Of a stretch of 64,000 nt of DNA, positions 21,601-34,526 are shown piece after piece. Positions within the stretch are counted from its first letter, which is position 1. Each line of letters starts with the position of its first letter. The notes below the pieces were generated by a model. The model worked only from the letters and a program-made list of their open reading frames with translations. It did not search any database and had not been told where the DNA came from. A program made the translations under genes and the position numbers. This stretch comes from Capitulum mitella (lineage: Eukaryota; Arthropoda; Thecostraca; Pollicipedomorpha; Pollicipedidae), in contig CP099841.1 in assembly GCA_030062745.1 (NCBI GenBank), positions 2,480,001 through 2,544,000 on the forward strand. Direction: 5' to 3'.

Positions 21601-22774
21601 ACAAACAAAAGCATGGCTAAAAACGAAAGTATTCTCGGACACGTATGTAGAGTTGCATCGTTTTAGGGCTGTTGGGTGCCATGAGAGGTTGCATCTAAGG
21701 TGCGAATTAAAGTATTACGTTCCAAGGGTAAGTCCGTTCTGACAGCTAATTGTAGCTGTTAGTCTAACAACCAGCGCTTCAAAGTAGCAACGTCTGTGAA
21801 TTTCATCTCCGTAGGTAGGGCGTCCTACTTCCTACATAAGTTAGTCATGCAAGCAACAGCATATCTGCAATTGCTCAAAGTAGCAAGGATCCAAACAGCA
21901 TTTAAATCACGTTAATTGAAGCGCGGCCCCTTTCGACCACAGCTTTTCTCTCATGCGGTGGACAGATTTGCTGGACTCATCATACTCTTACGTTGTGTAA
22001 TTTGGCCTGATGAAGACACGACCTCAGTAAAGACACCGCTTTTCCATGTTCTACCATGCCCAGTCTCTTCGCAACACAACACTAGAGGCTGAGTTCATCC
22101 TCGATATCACGCAGGTGCAAGTACCATGCCTCTTCATCGTCTCACAGATGAACGTTGACATTCTTCGTCGCTCTGCTGGGCTTAGGCCTCGCGACGAGCG
22201 CAAATATACGGGAGCTTATGGGATAATCTCTCAGGAGTACGAGCCAGACTGATATGATACGGGCCTGCACCCGACAGCAACGTAATTTAAACTGTAAATC
22301 ATTCGCATGTCCCTTGGACACTTGAGCGTCCATGACATTGCACGTCGCAGTGAACAAACAAGTCAAGCTGATGGCATTCCACGTCTCGTGGTGATGATTG
22401 TCTATGGAAGCTCAGTGTGTCAGAGATGTCCAAATCGGTGCGACTGCATTAGATTGCTGACAGCTCTAAAACGCGCACTGGTGAGGGGCAAAGATCGCCC
22501 CAACCCTCATGCTTTTGCACATAACTTGCCCGGCAATTATGCTGGAGTACTGAAATTTGGTTCTCTGCCGTACTCCTCGCTGAATTCTTAACGGATGAAA
22601 CTTTAAAATCGGTGCGCATCTTTTCCCTGCAGCCCGGCGAAGTTGGAAGTCGGTCTCGCGACAGATCGTCTCAGGCGGCGAACGAATCGCACGCATGTCG
22701 GACCGGAGGACGGGTACCATGCTGCGTGCGGAACAGTTGCTGCCGCGCAGCCAACCATCTGTATGCAGGTGGCC

Positions 22775-23010
22775 CTTCTCTGTCTTGACCGCAGACCCTG
22801 GTCTGGCCCGTTGTCGGTCGGATCTGCTCTGCCCTCGTCTCGACGTCAGACTCTGGTCTGGCCCGGTGTCGGCCAGCCCCGCTCTGGTCTGGTCTCGACC
22901 TCAGACCCTGGTCTGGCCCGGTATCGGCCGGCCGCGCTCAGCTCAAGTCTGGACCCGATCTCAGCCCCTGGTCTGGCCCGGTGTCGGCCGGTCCGGCCCT
23001 GGTTCTGAGC
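22775..23010 (+). repeat. Minisatellite, about 60-bp unit, about 4 copies
   Basis: Imperfect repeats of a unit containing CAGACCCTGGTCTGGCCCGG followed by TGTCGGCCGG. No exon could be recognised next to it, so it is not shown to be a junction array. Confidence 0.75.
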
Positions 23011-24849
23011 GCACGGCCACGGTCAGAATGGCAGCCGCCGGCGTAGGCCGCCCGCAGTCACGTATTTCATTTATATGCAAAACGGCCGCAGCTTCAAGGA
23101 GTTTTATTCCGCTCCGGCTTGAAATCTGGCCGCTAATGGCCTCTTGAACATCGCATCCGTTAATGACGTGAGAACGTATACGCGCTACCTTCCTGTTTCA
23201 GCGAAGGATTCAGATCTCGAAGACTGCCTGTTAGGCCATATTTGTGGGGCATCGCCCATTCAGCTAAAGCATCATTAAATAGGAATGATTATTACACTTG
23301 GCAGGAAACCAAATGTTTGACATGCAATATGCCAGCGGAGTATAAACGCTATATCATGGTTTCATCGCCTGGTTTTAGTGCTAGAAGTCACACCATCTGT
23401 CAAATACGCCCGCCGGAACGTCTTCCAACGTTGAAAAACGGTCGTATTCCCATCGGATTACAATAAAGTGTTTGATCTCGCTATGCCAAAAACTGTTCAT
23501 CAGATGCGAAACAGATTGACGTTACGTTAGCTGTACATTATGTTATGCGATAGTTATGGGCGCTATATGGTCATATTGCCGGCGTTCCCTTAAGCCCAAA
23601 TAACTGGCTAATTAAACACCAAGAGTGCTATGCTATCAATTCAAAACACAGCATACAGATAACCTACCAAGGAATGCACAGGAAGAGACACGCCTTTCTA
23701 AGAAATCGGAAAAGTACTTGGTAAAGGCTATTTTAATGAAGATGTTCCTAATAGTCAGGTTATAATGAAAGCCATTGAGCATTTATTATTGGATTAGAGT
23801 AACATGTCATAGCTCGAAACCACGAAATGATATTAAAATGATATTGTCAGCGACGAAACAGATTGTGTTCATAATATTCCCTGTGTTACTCATGGACCGT
23901 GAACGACTGTCAGTCCCCCAGAAATAAGCGTGAATGCCTGTGTGACCCTTAGTCTTTTTCCTTTATCGGATCATAAGGCCAAGGGTGGAACGTTACAGGC
24001 TTGAAACCCAAACACAAATTTTAAAGTCCATTCTTTCCATGGAACACGGCACGCGTAGGAGTAAGCATGTGACATGTTTGAAATCAAGTGGCATTCTTAA
24101 ACGAACCAACAAAGTTCAAAGGGCTTTTCCGTTATCTGGAGAATGCCTGCGAGATAGAGTGGTTACTCTCAGTAGAGACACGGTTACCAGGGACTTCGAA
24201 ATCGAAGAGGCAATCTCACTTCAACCTGTCGTAGACTTACGACAGCCACTTTGACGATCTTGTCCAGTTTTATAGACGCTGCCGTGGTTTTATGACGGGG
24301 GTACAAACTTAGCGAATAACGAACACATGATATGGACACGGCTGTCAAAGGTGGGACATGCATTACACAATATCATGGACCGTTTTACATGGGGCATATA
24401 TCGATGTTAGTAAAACAACTGGAATGTGGACACATAACTCGTCTCAACTCCAGGAATAGGGAACACATGCACCCATTGCGTCCTCTGTTGGTGACACCCA
24501 CGCTTACCTTCACTGATGGGTAAACACGTGCCTGTCTCCGATTCTTCCAGCTCGAGCGGCCACACTCCACAGCTTCGCCGTGCGCCGGGAAGCTATCCAG
24601 AGGCACAACAGGCATATAATGGCTGCGTTCGGCGTTCGCACCAGTTATCCACAGATAGTTCCCAGAGGTGTCTTCTGCCGCGTCAGACTGTGACCGTGGG
24701 CACGTGCCCCAGCGTCCCTGTCCTCTGCCCGGCTCACAGCCGACTGCCGCCCGGCCGAGCCGCCGCCGCCGCCGCCGCCGCCAGCTCAGGAGCCGGCGAC
24801 GCCGAGCTCGAGCGCTGATTGGCGGACAGCCTACCTGCCGCTCTCAGCG

Positions 24850-24985
24850 CACTGCTGACCGGTCACCGCCGACTCTCTGCTGACCTGTCAGCACCTGCGC
24901 AACGCTGACCTGTCGCCGTCGGCTTTCTGCTGACCTGCCAGCACCTGTGCAACGCTGACCTGTCGCCGTCGGCCTTTTGCAAACC
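24850..24985 (+). repeat. Minisatellite, about 60-bp unit, about 2.3 copies
   Basis: Repeats of a unit with GCTGACCTGTCGCCGTCGGC and CAGCACCTG(C/T)GCAACGC. The unit contains CAG/CACCTG words, but no flanking exon was recognised. Confidence 0.65.
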
Positions 24986-25142
24986 TGTGGCCGCCGATAC
25001 ATCAGACATGTTTCCGGCCTGTCATTCGGTAAACAGTGTTTGCATGTTACACGTAGCCCTCTTGACCTGCTACTCTTCCTCCTGCTTAGGGTTGATTTGC
25101 TGTGGCCGACATCACTAAGCCAGAATACTAGACAGAATGTTG

Positions 25143-25310
25143 CAGAGGCGCAGCCAGGGGACTCGGGGGGCCGGGTCCCCTCCCCCTTAGGCCCACGTTT
25201 TTTTGTAAAAACATTGCACATCGTTTTCCCGGCAGGCGGTTTTCGTATGATTCCAGTTCACACTGAGCTCCAGCCTCCCCTCCGTAAAGAAAATCATGGC
25301 TGCGCAGCTG
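25143..25310 (-). mobile_element. hAT-type MITE, copy 2
   Basis: A 168-bp reverse-oriented relative of the element at 6,768-6,916. The shared internal block includes GTGCAATGGTTTTCACA-like and CCGGCAGGCGGTTTT words. Flanks are GAATGTTG (25,135-25,142) and CAATGTTG (25,311-25,318), an 8-bp target duplication with one mismatch. Non-coding. Confidence 0.7.
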
Positions 25311-26407
25311 CAATGTTGACCTGCAGAACCAGGTTCAGCACGACTAGAAGCTCAACCATATTTTCAGTCTGCCGCCCCAGAGGCGTCGCTAATCCTTCAT
25401 TGCCGACAGACCGCCGGTCATTCCACACGCAACTGACGTGACGCTTCCTCACGCTGTTCGCTGTCACCGTTGACACGCAGCCGATCTGCCGCGCTCGGCC
25501 ACTTGGTAATTCACCTGATTAGGTAATTCGCCTGATTTGGTAATTCAGCGCACAGACGAAAGCTTTGCATTGACTTCTTCCTGGAGCATGTATTAATTAC
25601 AAGATGTTATGGCTGACACGTGGATCCCGCAGTCATATTGACTGCATTTCGTGTATTTTGCGCATTTTTGACTTTATTCCCCATTGGGCCTCTGTTTCTT
25701 GCACTTCTCGCACTTGCAAAAAATGCCAATGTTGTTTTCGCATAGATCTGAAGCAAGCATTAGTCGCTAAACGTGCGACTCGCAGCTACGCGCTACATCA
25801 GACCAGCACGATGCGAAAGGCTCGCTTTCACCAGCTCTTTACTCGTCATCAAAAAGCCCCGCGCGTATGCGCATATCGCTTATGTGTCCACGCGACGCAT
25901 GCGCAACATTGGGCGTGACTCACCGACTTCCCGCGAGCACTGGCAGATGGTGAGCGTCACGTGCGATTTAGACGGGATGGAGACCGCGATCTGGCGCCTC
26001 CGGCCAGCGCCGACCTCCGGGCAGCGTTTCTGCATTGGCCGTGCAGGCCGCGACGGGACGATCACGCCGTCAATGCGGCCGCGGCGCGCCGACCACATCT
26101 CATTGTCACAATGATGAGGCCGCAATCATCATAAGTCAGCCGTTACGGAGAGCTGATTGGACCCAATCTGACGCCGGTGTATGCCGGCGACGCACGGGGC
26201 TGGCAACAACAGGCCTAACTTCCCCGCTGACCGCCCGCGTCACTCGGTCTATAGTGCTGCCAAACAGGGAAGGTGGGCGGGGTGGGTCCCGGAACTCAGA
26301 TGGCATGGTGGTTGCCTGTCCCACGCCCTCGACTAACTTGTCAGAACTTTCGCGCTAGTTCGCCGGTGTTTAATTTGAAACGACGCTGAGAGCGTTTGTC
26401 AGATAGC

Positions 26408-26412
26408 CTCCG

Positions 26413-26447
<35 letters not shown>
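26408..26447 (+). repeat. (TC)n microsatellite
   Basis: A short, nearly pure TC run. Confidence 0.85.
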
Positions 26448-26449
<2 letters not shown>

Positions 26450-29400
26450 AGAATGAAGGTGTGACGTGTGGGATTTGTGAGTTCCTGAAGAGAGTACTGA
26501 CGCAGAGGAGCAAGATAACATCACAGTCGCTTGGGGCGCGATCATCCAGGAAACAGAGCGTCATGCGGTTTACGCTCACATCCGAATCACCAATGATGTG
26601 CTGACTGAGAGGTTATGAACGGATCCTTCGCTGTTTACACAAAAGGGTAATGGATGGGGTGTCTTGGAAAAGGCAAGCTTTATTTCTGTGTCTGACTGTC
26701 TCGGGTAAGGCGTTTATCGATACATCAGTTGGGTTTCAGTACTGTAGGAAGAAGAAATTATCGGGTGAGCGAAATCTTTATAATCATTCCGTATCGCTCG
26801 CCAGGATAAAAGATTTTGAGGGTACGGGGCAAATGCTCCTGAAACGTTAATCCTCTTCATGTTGTACGTTAAACGAAGATCTGTCATTCTCGACAAGCAC
26901 ACCATGGAACATTTTAACAGAAGACATCATTTAAATCTGGCAAGATCAACACTTCTCAAGCTATGACCGCACATCCATCGTAGCCAAACAGGTATGAGGT
27001 AGGCCATCTTTCCACGTCTGTCCGGGAGGCTTACCCGTCATCAAGTTGGACACTACTTGCCCCTGCCTGGCAGAGCGTCCCTCCACGGCCGCCACGGTGA
27101 GTATCCCCACATCTGTTGACACGTGACACAGGACCGCTGCCGGAGAGCGATGTTACGCTCTCAGGGTCAATGGCCGGCCGACACGGCGGCACACGGACCA
27201 GGTCGACCCGTCCCGGCGGCGCCCGTCAGCCGCCCGCGACGCCCTGCTGTTTACCCGGCCGACCGGCCGGACCTGCGGCAACAACGCCGTGACGCCGCGT
27301 GGCGAGATGTGACGCGGCGCGACTCGGCACCCGAGCTGGCCCCGTGACGTCAGGGCGGACGGCGTCGCTGCGACGTGACCGACGGTGGCCCTGTGACCTG
27401 TGGCGCGTTTGACCCACCCGCTGTTCGCCCACCGCCGTAGGACCGCCCCGACTGACTGGTGGGTCACAGGCCACGGGTCAAAGACGCCGACTGGGGTGGG
27501 TCGTCGGTCTCAAGTGCCGTCCCAGATCGGAGGTCACAGGTCAGAGGTCACGGACACGGTACGCGCAGACCAGGCAGAACGGCCAGCGGTACGTCCAGCG
27601 TCAGTGACGTCATTGCCGCGAACGACGACAACGATGGCAGCTCAGCTCATGTGCCAGTTCGTGGTCAAGTCCTTCTGCGACACCCAGTGTTCCGCAGGAA
27701 CCTGTCGACTTGTGTCGCGGGACTATCCTTCGTCCATGTCCTGTCAAGCTGTTGCCTCTGTTCCTGCCAGCTCCTGAGACGTCCTGCGTCAAGGCATGGC
27801 CTCTGCAAATCCCGCGACACAGACGGTTCAGTGGGGATTTCAGACAGCTGAGCCGGTCAGACGAGGAATGGCACAGCCTGAGCCGCAGGCCGCCGACAGA
27901 GAGAGCTCCTACAGGTTGCTGCGGCCCGGTCGCGACCGCCCGCGGCGGTTTTGTGGAGCCGGCCGAGCCGTCCCGGGGAACACACCGGCGATGACGTCAG
28001 GCTTTCTATGCACCGGATGACTGGGGGATTTTACTGTTGAAAGGAGCCCGGCCTAATGGACGCAGTGTTCGGAGTCGGCGGACGGGGCGCACAAAGTTGT
28101 CAAGTCAGCGACAAACTGCGGCCGGCCGTGACAGCGGCCGGGCTTTTATGAGATCGGGTTTACGGCCGAGACGGTCCGAGTTCTGCTCGTATCGCTGACG
28201 AATAGGCCGGTGTACGATTTACTGTAAGCGGCTGTCTTCGAGAAACTCTTAGATGGGAGTGAACGAAGAGCGCCTAGACCTGGAAATGGAACGTCGGATC
28301 ACATTAACAGTCAGTGTTTGGCCAATGGCAATATCTGTAGGCGTCTTTGCAGTTCTTTGACGTTCTTATTTTTGCTTACTTGCGACTTGCAGAATGAACT
28401 GAGCCCTCAAGAGTGCATCCTCCATAAACGTTTTGAGAAAAGTTATGTTGTAAGGTGGTTTGTCTTTGCCTTGGCTTCCCCATCATGTGACCGAAGGCCA
28501 ATCACGCTTTGGGTTATGATTGTCCATGACGCATGAGCACGTCCTGGTCACTAATAAAATACAAAAAAAAAATATTTCTTTCATTCACGGAAAGAAAACA
28601 TTTCGCTTTTGGCCCAGAAATTGGGTACGATGATGCCCCTCACAAGAGCGCCTCCCTCGCCTCGCTCCCGAGCCCGCCAGTTACGTGCCGGTCCGGAGCC
28701 TCTCTGCCCCTCTGACACACACTCACAGCGGCCTGTCATCGGCAGCGTCTGTGAGCCGCGCCGTCTGTTGTCATAAACCGTGACCGTCAGTCGCGCCCCC
28801 GCTGCAGGCCGCTGCAGCTGCCGCACCGTCCCGCCAGCCGCCGTCACCTTCGGCCGCGGCGGCCACCGCCAGTCAGGCAGCTGCAACTGGTGCCCCGCCG
28901 GCAGCTGCAGCTGGCGTTGGGGATCCGCTCTGAAGACTGACCGTCTGACGGTCAGCTGGCTCCGTGCCGGGTGATTAACGCGGCAGTCAGGCGGCAGACT
29001 GTCAGGTCCTGGGGCCTTATGACGGCTGTCAGTAGTTGTATCAGACGGCGCAGTGGTAACGGGGGCCCCGCCCGAGCGTGACGAAACAGGCGTTCAGCAG
29101 CCAACGGCGACGGAGAGGGCGTCATGCGGCAGGTGATCTCCCCATTCACCGAGCACCAGGGGCAGCGTCAGTAGCTCAGTCAGGTCAGTCAGGTTAGTAA
29201 CTCCTGCAGACTGACATGCCCTGTTTTAAAGGCAAGGCCCATCGCTCCGACAGCGGACAGCGAAAATGGAGAAAAATGGTGAGACCTTTATCCAATATAC
29301 AGAGCCAATTTCGCGACTGCCTCCCCGTTGAATATCTCACGCCGTGGTTATGTAATCTTCATCACTGCGGTACACACCTAAATTTTAGATATGGTTTTAG

Positions 29401-29829
29401 TGTTCTGTGGAAGCTCTCAGGGCTATGCGCTTTTCGTGACACATTCAATTACGGGGTTCAGATGAGGAAATGTTCTTTGCCAGCAAACTCCTGCTGTCAG
29501 CCGGTATACCAAAGCCACTTGGAAGGTTGAAAAATTGATGCTGGCCCGCCGCGAATGGAGCACTCCAGCCGCGATCCAGAATATATTTCCGTTCAGCAGC
29601 GCTGGTGAGGGTCGCTCAGTTCAACATTCTGCGTGTTGTCGGAGCGTCGGTGCGCCCATGCCTTCGGCCCCCGGCTCTGGATCGTTACACGCCGGCCGCG
29701 CCCGGTCCGCACGGCGAAAGAGGCGTGCGCGCCGCCGGGTCCGGTGATTGTGACCGGATCCCCGGATCCCGCGGGATCCGCCGCCAGATGAGCCAAGCCT
29801 CGACGCCCGAAATCGATGCGGCCGCCGGT

Positions 29830-30055
29830 GAGCGGCGCCGAGACGATGACGGGCGGGCGGCGGAGCGGCGGAGCGGAGGCACGCGGTCCAGGAGCGGGCC
29901 GGGACGGTGGCGGGCGGGCGGCGGAGCGGCGCTGAGCGGCGCTGAGCGGCGGAGCGGCGGAGCGGCGCTGAGCGGCGCTGAGCGGCGGAGCGGCGGAGCG
30001 GCGCTGAGCGCAGGCACGCGGTCCAGGAGCGGGCCGGGACGGTGGCGGGCGACTC
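29830..30055 (+). repeat. GC-rich tandem array of AGCGGCGCTG/AGCGGCGG units
   Basis: Many short AGCGGCGG and GCGCTGAGCGG units, flanked by two copies of a GTCCAGGAGCGGGCCGGGAC segment (about 29,886 and 30,028). Open frames on both strands reflect the composition. No gene is supported. Confidence 0.7.
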
Positions 30056-32085
30056 GAGGCGGCCGGTGGAGCGAACTCGCCACCGAGCACGCGTCACGGT
30101 GGGAATCGCGGCGTCAGGAGGAAAGGAGCTGGCTCTCAGCACTGGAGGACGGACGACGCTGTTTCGGGGCGGGGCGGGAGATTCTCGGATGAGAAGGTAC
30201 GGAGTAATTCCTCATGAGAGGAGGTTTCGCATAATTGGAGGAGACTGGCGGTTTCGGGAGCGGCATTTGTTCAGTGCTCCAGGCGCGGAACTGACAAGGC
30301 CGGCACGAATTACTGATTATGGTGGACATTAGCGCATCACTGAAATGGTGTTTCGTTCGCATAATGCATCATGCAATGCGGGAGAAAAACACAAAGAAAC
30401 AACCATATGCCTGGAGTATACCTTTTCGCATTCAGGTGTGTATGTCGGTGTTATATGGATCGATGTCCTAAAAGAGACAAAGATGATACGGGTTGCCAAA
30501 TACATATATAAATTCAGCCAACGATGGTCTACTGCACGGACTTAAAGTGGCCAAATCAGGTTGGCCCGGGGCTGACGTTCAATCTTTGAGCGTATTTCTT
30601 TCTGCAGTCGCCGTCGTGCCTTTGCAAGGTTGCAGCTTTTGTCAACGTATGGCAGGCGACTGCCTTCCTTCAGCCGAAAAGCACTGACGCAGCAAAACTG
30701 CTCAGGACGCTCGTCAGCACGTTCGGCTTCTCTATGGTCACGACCTAAAAAATAACACCGGGGCGCGGATTGGTATTCCCGCAGCACGGTGCGCCGTTTG
30801 CGAGCAGCTTTCATTAGCCTGCCCCGCCCCCTCGGCGTTCGGCTGTATCGGCGCCGCCTGGAGCTGCGCACCCCGCCGCCGCGCGCCCGGGTGGCCCGTG
30901 TTGATATTGAAATGAGGATGGGTGGAGACATGCTTTATGGGCCGCCATCGGCTTCCATCACGGCGACCGCCTTTAAATTGCGCCGGTGCAGGCTATAGTA
31001 ATTAGAGGAGGCTTTTATCCGGCGCGGCCGCCGGCCAGCAGCTGATTGCCGGCCGCTCAGGTCGGGACAGAAGGCGGACGTCTGCGGCTATTTACGCCCT
31101 CGGTCCGAGCGTTCCTCACTCGCCGCGTGCGCGGGCGGCCGGCGGCCGGCAGGCGGCGCTGCAGCTTTACGAGCGCGTCAGTCTGCAGTCGACGGGTGCC
31201 GGCCGTCCTCCGGGGGGGGGGGACGTGAGAGATGAGGGACGAGCGAGTCGGCGGGAGCGCCCGCCCCGGCGTGAGACACCTGAGACGGCTCAGTTAAAAT
31301 GCATGACCTTATTTAAGGCCGCGTGCCTGTTTCGGACGCGGCTGAAATGACGCAGGCAACAGGGCACGGCAGCGTCCTTCCCACGGCAGGAGGATGCTGT
31401 CGCCCGTTGCTGCAGCGCGCCCAGGCTCCGTGCAAACAGCTTCAGCACAAGTATCTCGGCGGGGGGGATTGAGAAATCGTAATGAAGGAACCTTCGCGTG
31501 CTGCTTTCATGGTGGTTCACCGTGGAAATAAACACAAACGTAAGCTTCAGTAATTCAACAAGTAGGTACACTGGTTCTAGTTGATGTACCTATTTGCTGA
31601 TTATATATATAAATAAATATACATATACATATATATTAAGAGACGCTCACCAAACAACCTGCTTGGCAAATGGCACGAATGGTGGATGTACAGACCCAGA
31701 CATGGTCCGATCTGAATCATTCACAGACTGTCAGGCGCGACCACAGGTGGTGTTCCCGGACGATCCGGGCCCAGACAGCGCTGACGTCCCCCGTAATACG
31801 CGTCTGATCAGTAGGCATCAGGGCGACCCATTCTCGTGGAAATGGCCGCTGTCTCTCTGGGGGCGGGGGTCGCTCGGGCGCTGGGAACCGCACCCGTGGA
31901 TGGATGACGCGTATTCGCCGAACGGCCAGTCTGTGGCGTCTGGCGTTTCCGACCGCCCGGGGAGATGCTGTAGTCAGAGGTTGCCAACATGTCACGCCGC
32001 ATCTGCAGCAGTCATCGCACGGACACGATATGACTGAAGCGTGCGTCAAAATTCAGACCGTCTCCACGGGAAACGGCGGCATTAA

Positions 32086-34526
32086 CCCGCCCACGACCGT
32101 CGGTCCGTTTCGAGCACGGGCGACTGCGGGGGGGGGGGGGCAGTTGACTGCCCCCGCTAACTCACGAACGGTTGGCCGCACGGTAAAATTAAGCACACCG
32201 TTGGAAAGCTTGTGACGAGTAGAGCTCGAAACTGGGCTCATTTTTAGTTTTAGATAATATGTAAGCCAATTTACGCCCTATATATGTTTTCTCATAGCCG
32301 ACTGCATGAGACCGAGAAATGGCCTGAATCTCAAGGGCTGTGACTAATAACGCATAGGTAAAGGCACCAGCGCACAAGTAAAGGTCCCCGGACGCCGATA
32401 CACGTCTCCTTTCCCCAGATTTATTCAATCTATACGCCGAAATGTTGAGTTAACCCGTCCCCGACTGGGGAGGGGGCAGTTGACTGCCCCCCTGAGATTT
32501 TTCTGGGATTGCGAGAGAACCAACAAACACAGAGTCACGAAACTTTGTGGACCTTTTGCTCCATCAATTTTACATCTCGTGTCAAAATTTTGACATCAGG
32601 TCACGTCAGGCACCTAACCTAGGTCAGGTCAAACAGACCTATGTCCAAAAAAGTTTAGCGCCCTGTAACGTTTTCGCAAAACAAGATATCTCAATAATAC
32701 CTTCAACGATTAGTGATCGTGATAGACGCAACAAATCTACGATCTCAGATTTTTCGGAATTTTCCGGGTCATTGACCTCAGGTCATGCCCATTTTTAAGA
32801 CATATCGCCGTTTTTTTCGGAAATTGACGAATATTTCATAACATTTTTAGTGTGGAGTAAAGCAGACATCTAGTTACCGTCATTGGGCAAAGTATCAGTG
32901 ACTTCCAGCCATTGACCTGAGGTCAGGTCACGAATAACTGTAGTGAGCCAAAATGTACCACCGTCAAAATCGACGATGAATTACTCAGAATGGGTAAAAA
33001 ATTGCAGAACTAGCTTGCACAGACGTAATTAATACCAGGAACCTCAAAAAGTTTGAAAAGTAGCATATTTTGGAAATAAACAGGCTCTCGCGAATAAAAC
33101 TCCACCAACCTTGTAGATTGGTAACTAATCAATTTTTCCAACATTTAAGCATGAGAAACCATCACAAGAACCACAAAGATCAATGAAATTGACATAGATC
33201 GTCTTTTTTCGCGACAATAAAGGAACGCTAAAATTAGTTCCCGTCAATTTGGTACCGCATACGGCAGCGGCGCACACCGACAGCTGGCGCGAAAATTACC
33301 GTGTCTTTAACTCAACGTTTCGGCGTATATATTGAACAAATCTGGGGAAATTAGACGTGTATCGGCATCCGGGGACCTTTACTTGTGCGCTGGTGCCTTT
33401 ACCTATGCGTTATTAGTCACAGCCCTTGAGATTCAGGCCATTTCTCGATCTCATGCAGTCGGCTATGAGAAAACATATATAGGGCGTAAATTGGCCTACA
33501 TATTATCTAAGACTAAAAATGAGCCCAGTTTCGAGCTCTACTCGTCACAGGCTTTCCAACGGTTTGCTTATTTTTATCGTGCGACCAACCGTTCGTGAGT
33601 TAGAGGGGGGCAGCCAACTTCCCCCCTCCCAGTCGCCCATGTTCGAAACGGACCGACGGTCGTGCGCGGATTAAAGACACGGCAATTCTCGCGCCAGCTG
33701 TCGGTGTGCGCCGCTGCCGTATGCGGTACCAAATTGACGGGAACTAATTTGAGCGTTCCTTTATTTTCGCGAAAAAAGACGATCTATGTCAATTTTATTG
33801 ATCTTTGTGGTTCTTGTGATGGTTTCTCATGCTTAAGTTTTGGAAAAATTGATTAGTTACCAATCTACAAAATTGGCGGAGCTTTATTCGCGAGAGCCTG
33901 TTTATTTCCAAAATATGCTACTTTTTCAATTTTTGGGGGGTTCCTGGTATTAATTACGTCTTTGCAAGCTAATTCTGCAATTTTCTACCCATTCTGAGTA
34001 ATTCATCGTCGATTTTGACGGTGATACATTTTGGCTCACTACAGTTATTCGTGACCTGACCTCAGGTCAATGGCTGGAAGTTATTGATACTTTGCCCAAT
34101 GACGGTAACTAGATGTCTGCTTCACTCCACACTAAAAATGTTATGAAATATTCAGTCAATTTCCGAAAAAAACGGCGACATGTCTTAAAAATAGGCTTGA
34201 CCTTAGGTCAATGACCCGGAAAATTCCGAAAAATCTGAGATAGCAGATTTGTTGCATCTATCATGATCACTAATCCCTGAAAGTATTAGTGAGATATCTT
34301 GTTTTGCGAAAACGTTACAGGGCGCTAAACTTTTTTGGACATAAGTCTGTTTGGCCTGACCTAGGTCAGGCACCGGATCTGACCTGAAGTCAAAATTTTG
34401 ACACGAGATGCAAAATTGATGGAGCAAAAGGTATACAAAGTTTCGTGACTCTGTGTTTGTTGGTTCTCTCGCAATCCCAGATCTCAGGGGGGCAGTCAAC
34501 TGCCCCCCCCCCAGTCGGGGACGGGT
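32086..34526 (-). mobile_element. Outer piggyBac-like MITE, interrupted by a second copy
   Basis: The outer element is 32,086-32,449 plus 33,675-34,526 (about 1.22 kb). It is bounded by TTAA at 32,082-32,085 and 34,527-34,530, with ends beginning CCCG as in the piggyBac superfamily (the right end carries one extra base). Subterminal palindromes of the GGGGGCAGTTGACTGCCCCC type lie near both ends. Its internal GTTGAG-TTAA-AGACACGG site was used as target by the inner copy. No transposase is encoded, so it is non-autonomous. Confidence 0.75.
32454..33670 (+). mobile_element. Inner piggyBac-like MITE inserted into a copy of itself
   Basis: A 1,217-bp element flanked by TTAA on both sides (32,450-32,453 and 33,671-33,674). 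Its 853-bp left part (32,454-33,306) is the reverse complement of 33,675-34,526, and its right part (33,311-33,670) is the reverse complement of 32,086-32,449. It is thus a second copy in opposite orientation. Each copy carries an open frame of about 80 codons beginning MNKSGE near the internal TTAA, nearly identical in both. With only two recent copies this is not evidence of function. Confidence 0.8.

Larger units (their letters stand above)
18189..32081. other. Long gene-less stretch, no coding region recognised
   Basis: Reading frames are numerous in the GC-rich blocks but overlap on both strands and resemble no family. The stretch includes GC-rich islands (about 20,040-20,460, 27,120-28,000, 29,600-30,150, 30,780-31,290), AT-richer spacers (about 21,550-22,300, 23,200-24,500, 26,400-27,000) and the small repeats listed separately. 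It may hold regulatory DNA of the DDR gene, whose start is at its left edge, or introns of a gene extending elsewhere. Confidence 0.5.

Noticed and set aside
29593-30192. Long Arg/Pro-rich frames on both strands
   Set aside because: They arise from the AGCGGCGG array; open frames on both strands at once indicate composition, not coding.
31594-32037. 147-codon plus-strand frame with Cys and Trp residues next to the TTAA elements
   Set aside because: I considered a secreted or discoidin-type exon, but no motif spacing fits and there is no good splice context.
32189-33598. About 80-codon MNKSGE frame present in both TTAA element copies
   Set aside because: Near-identity reflects recent copying of the whole element; the flanking non-coding parts are equally conserved, so no protein-level constraint is shown.
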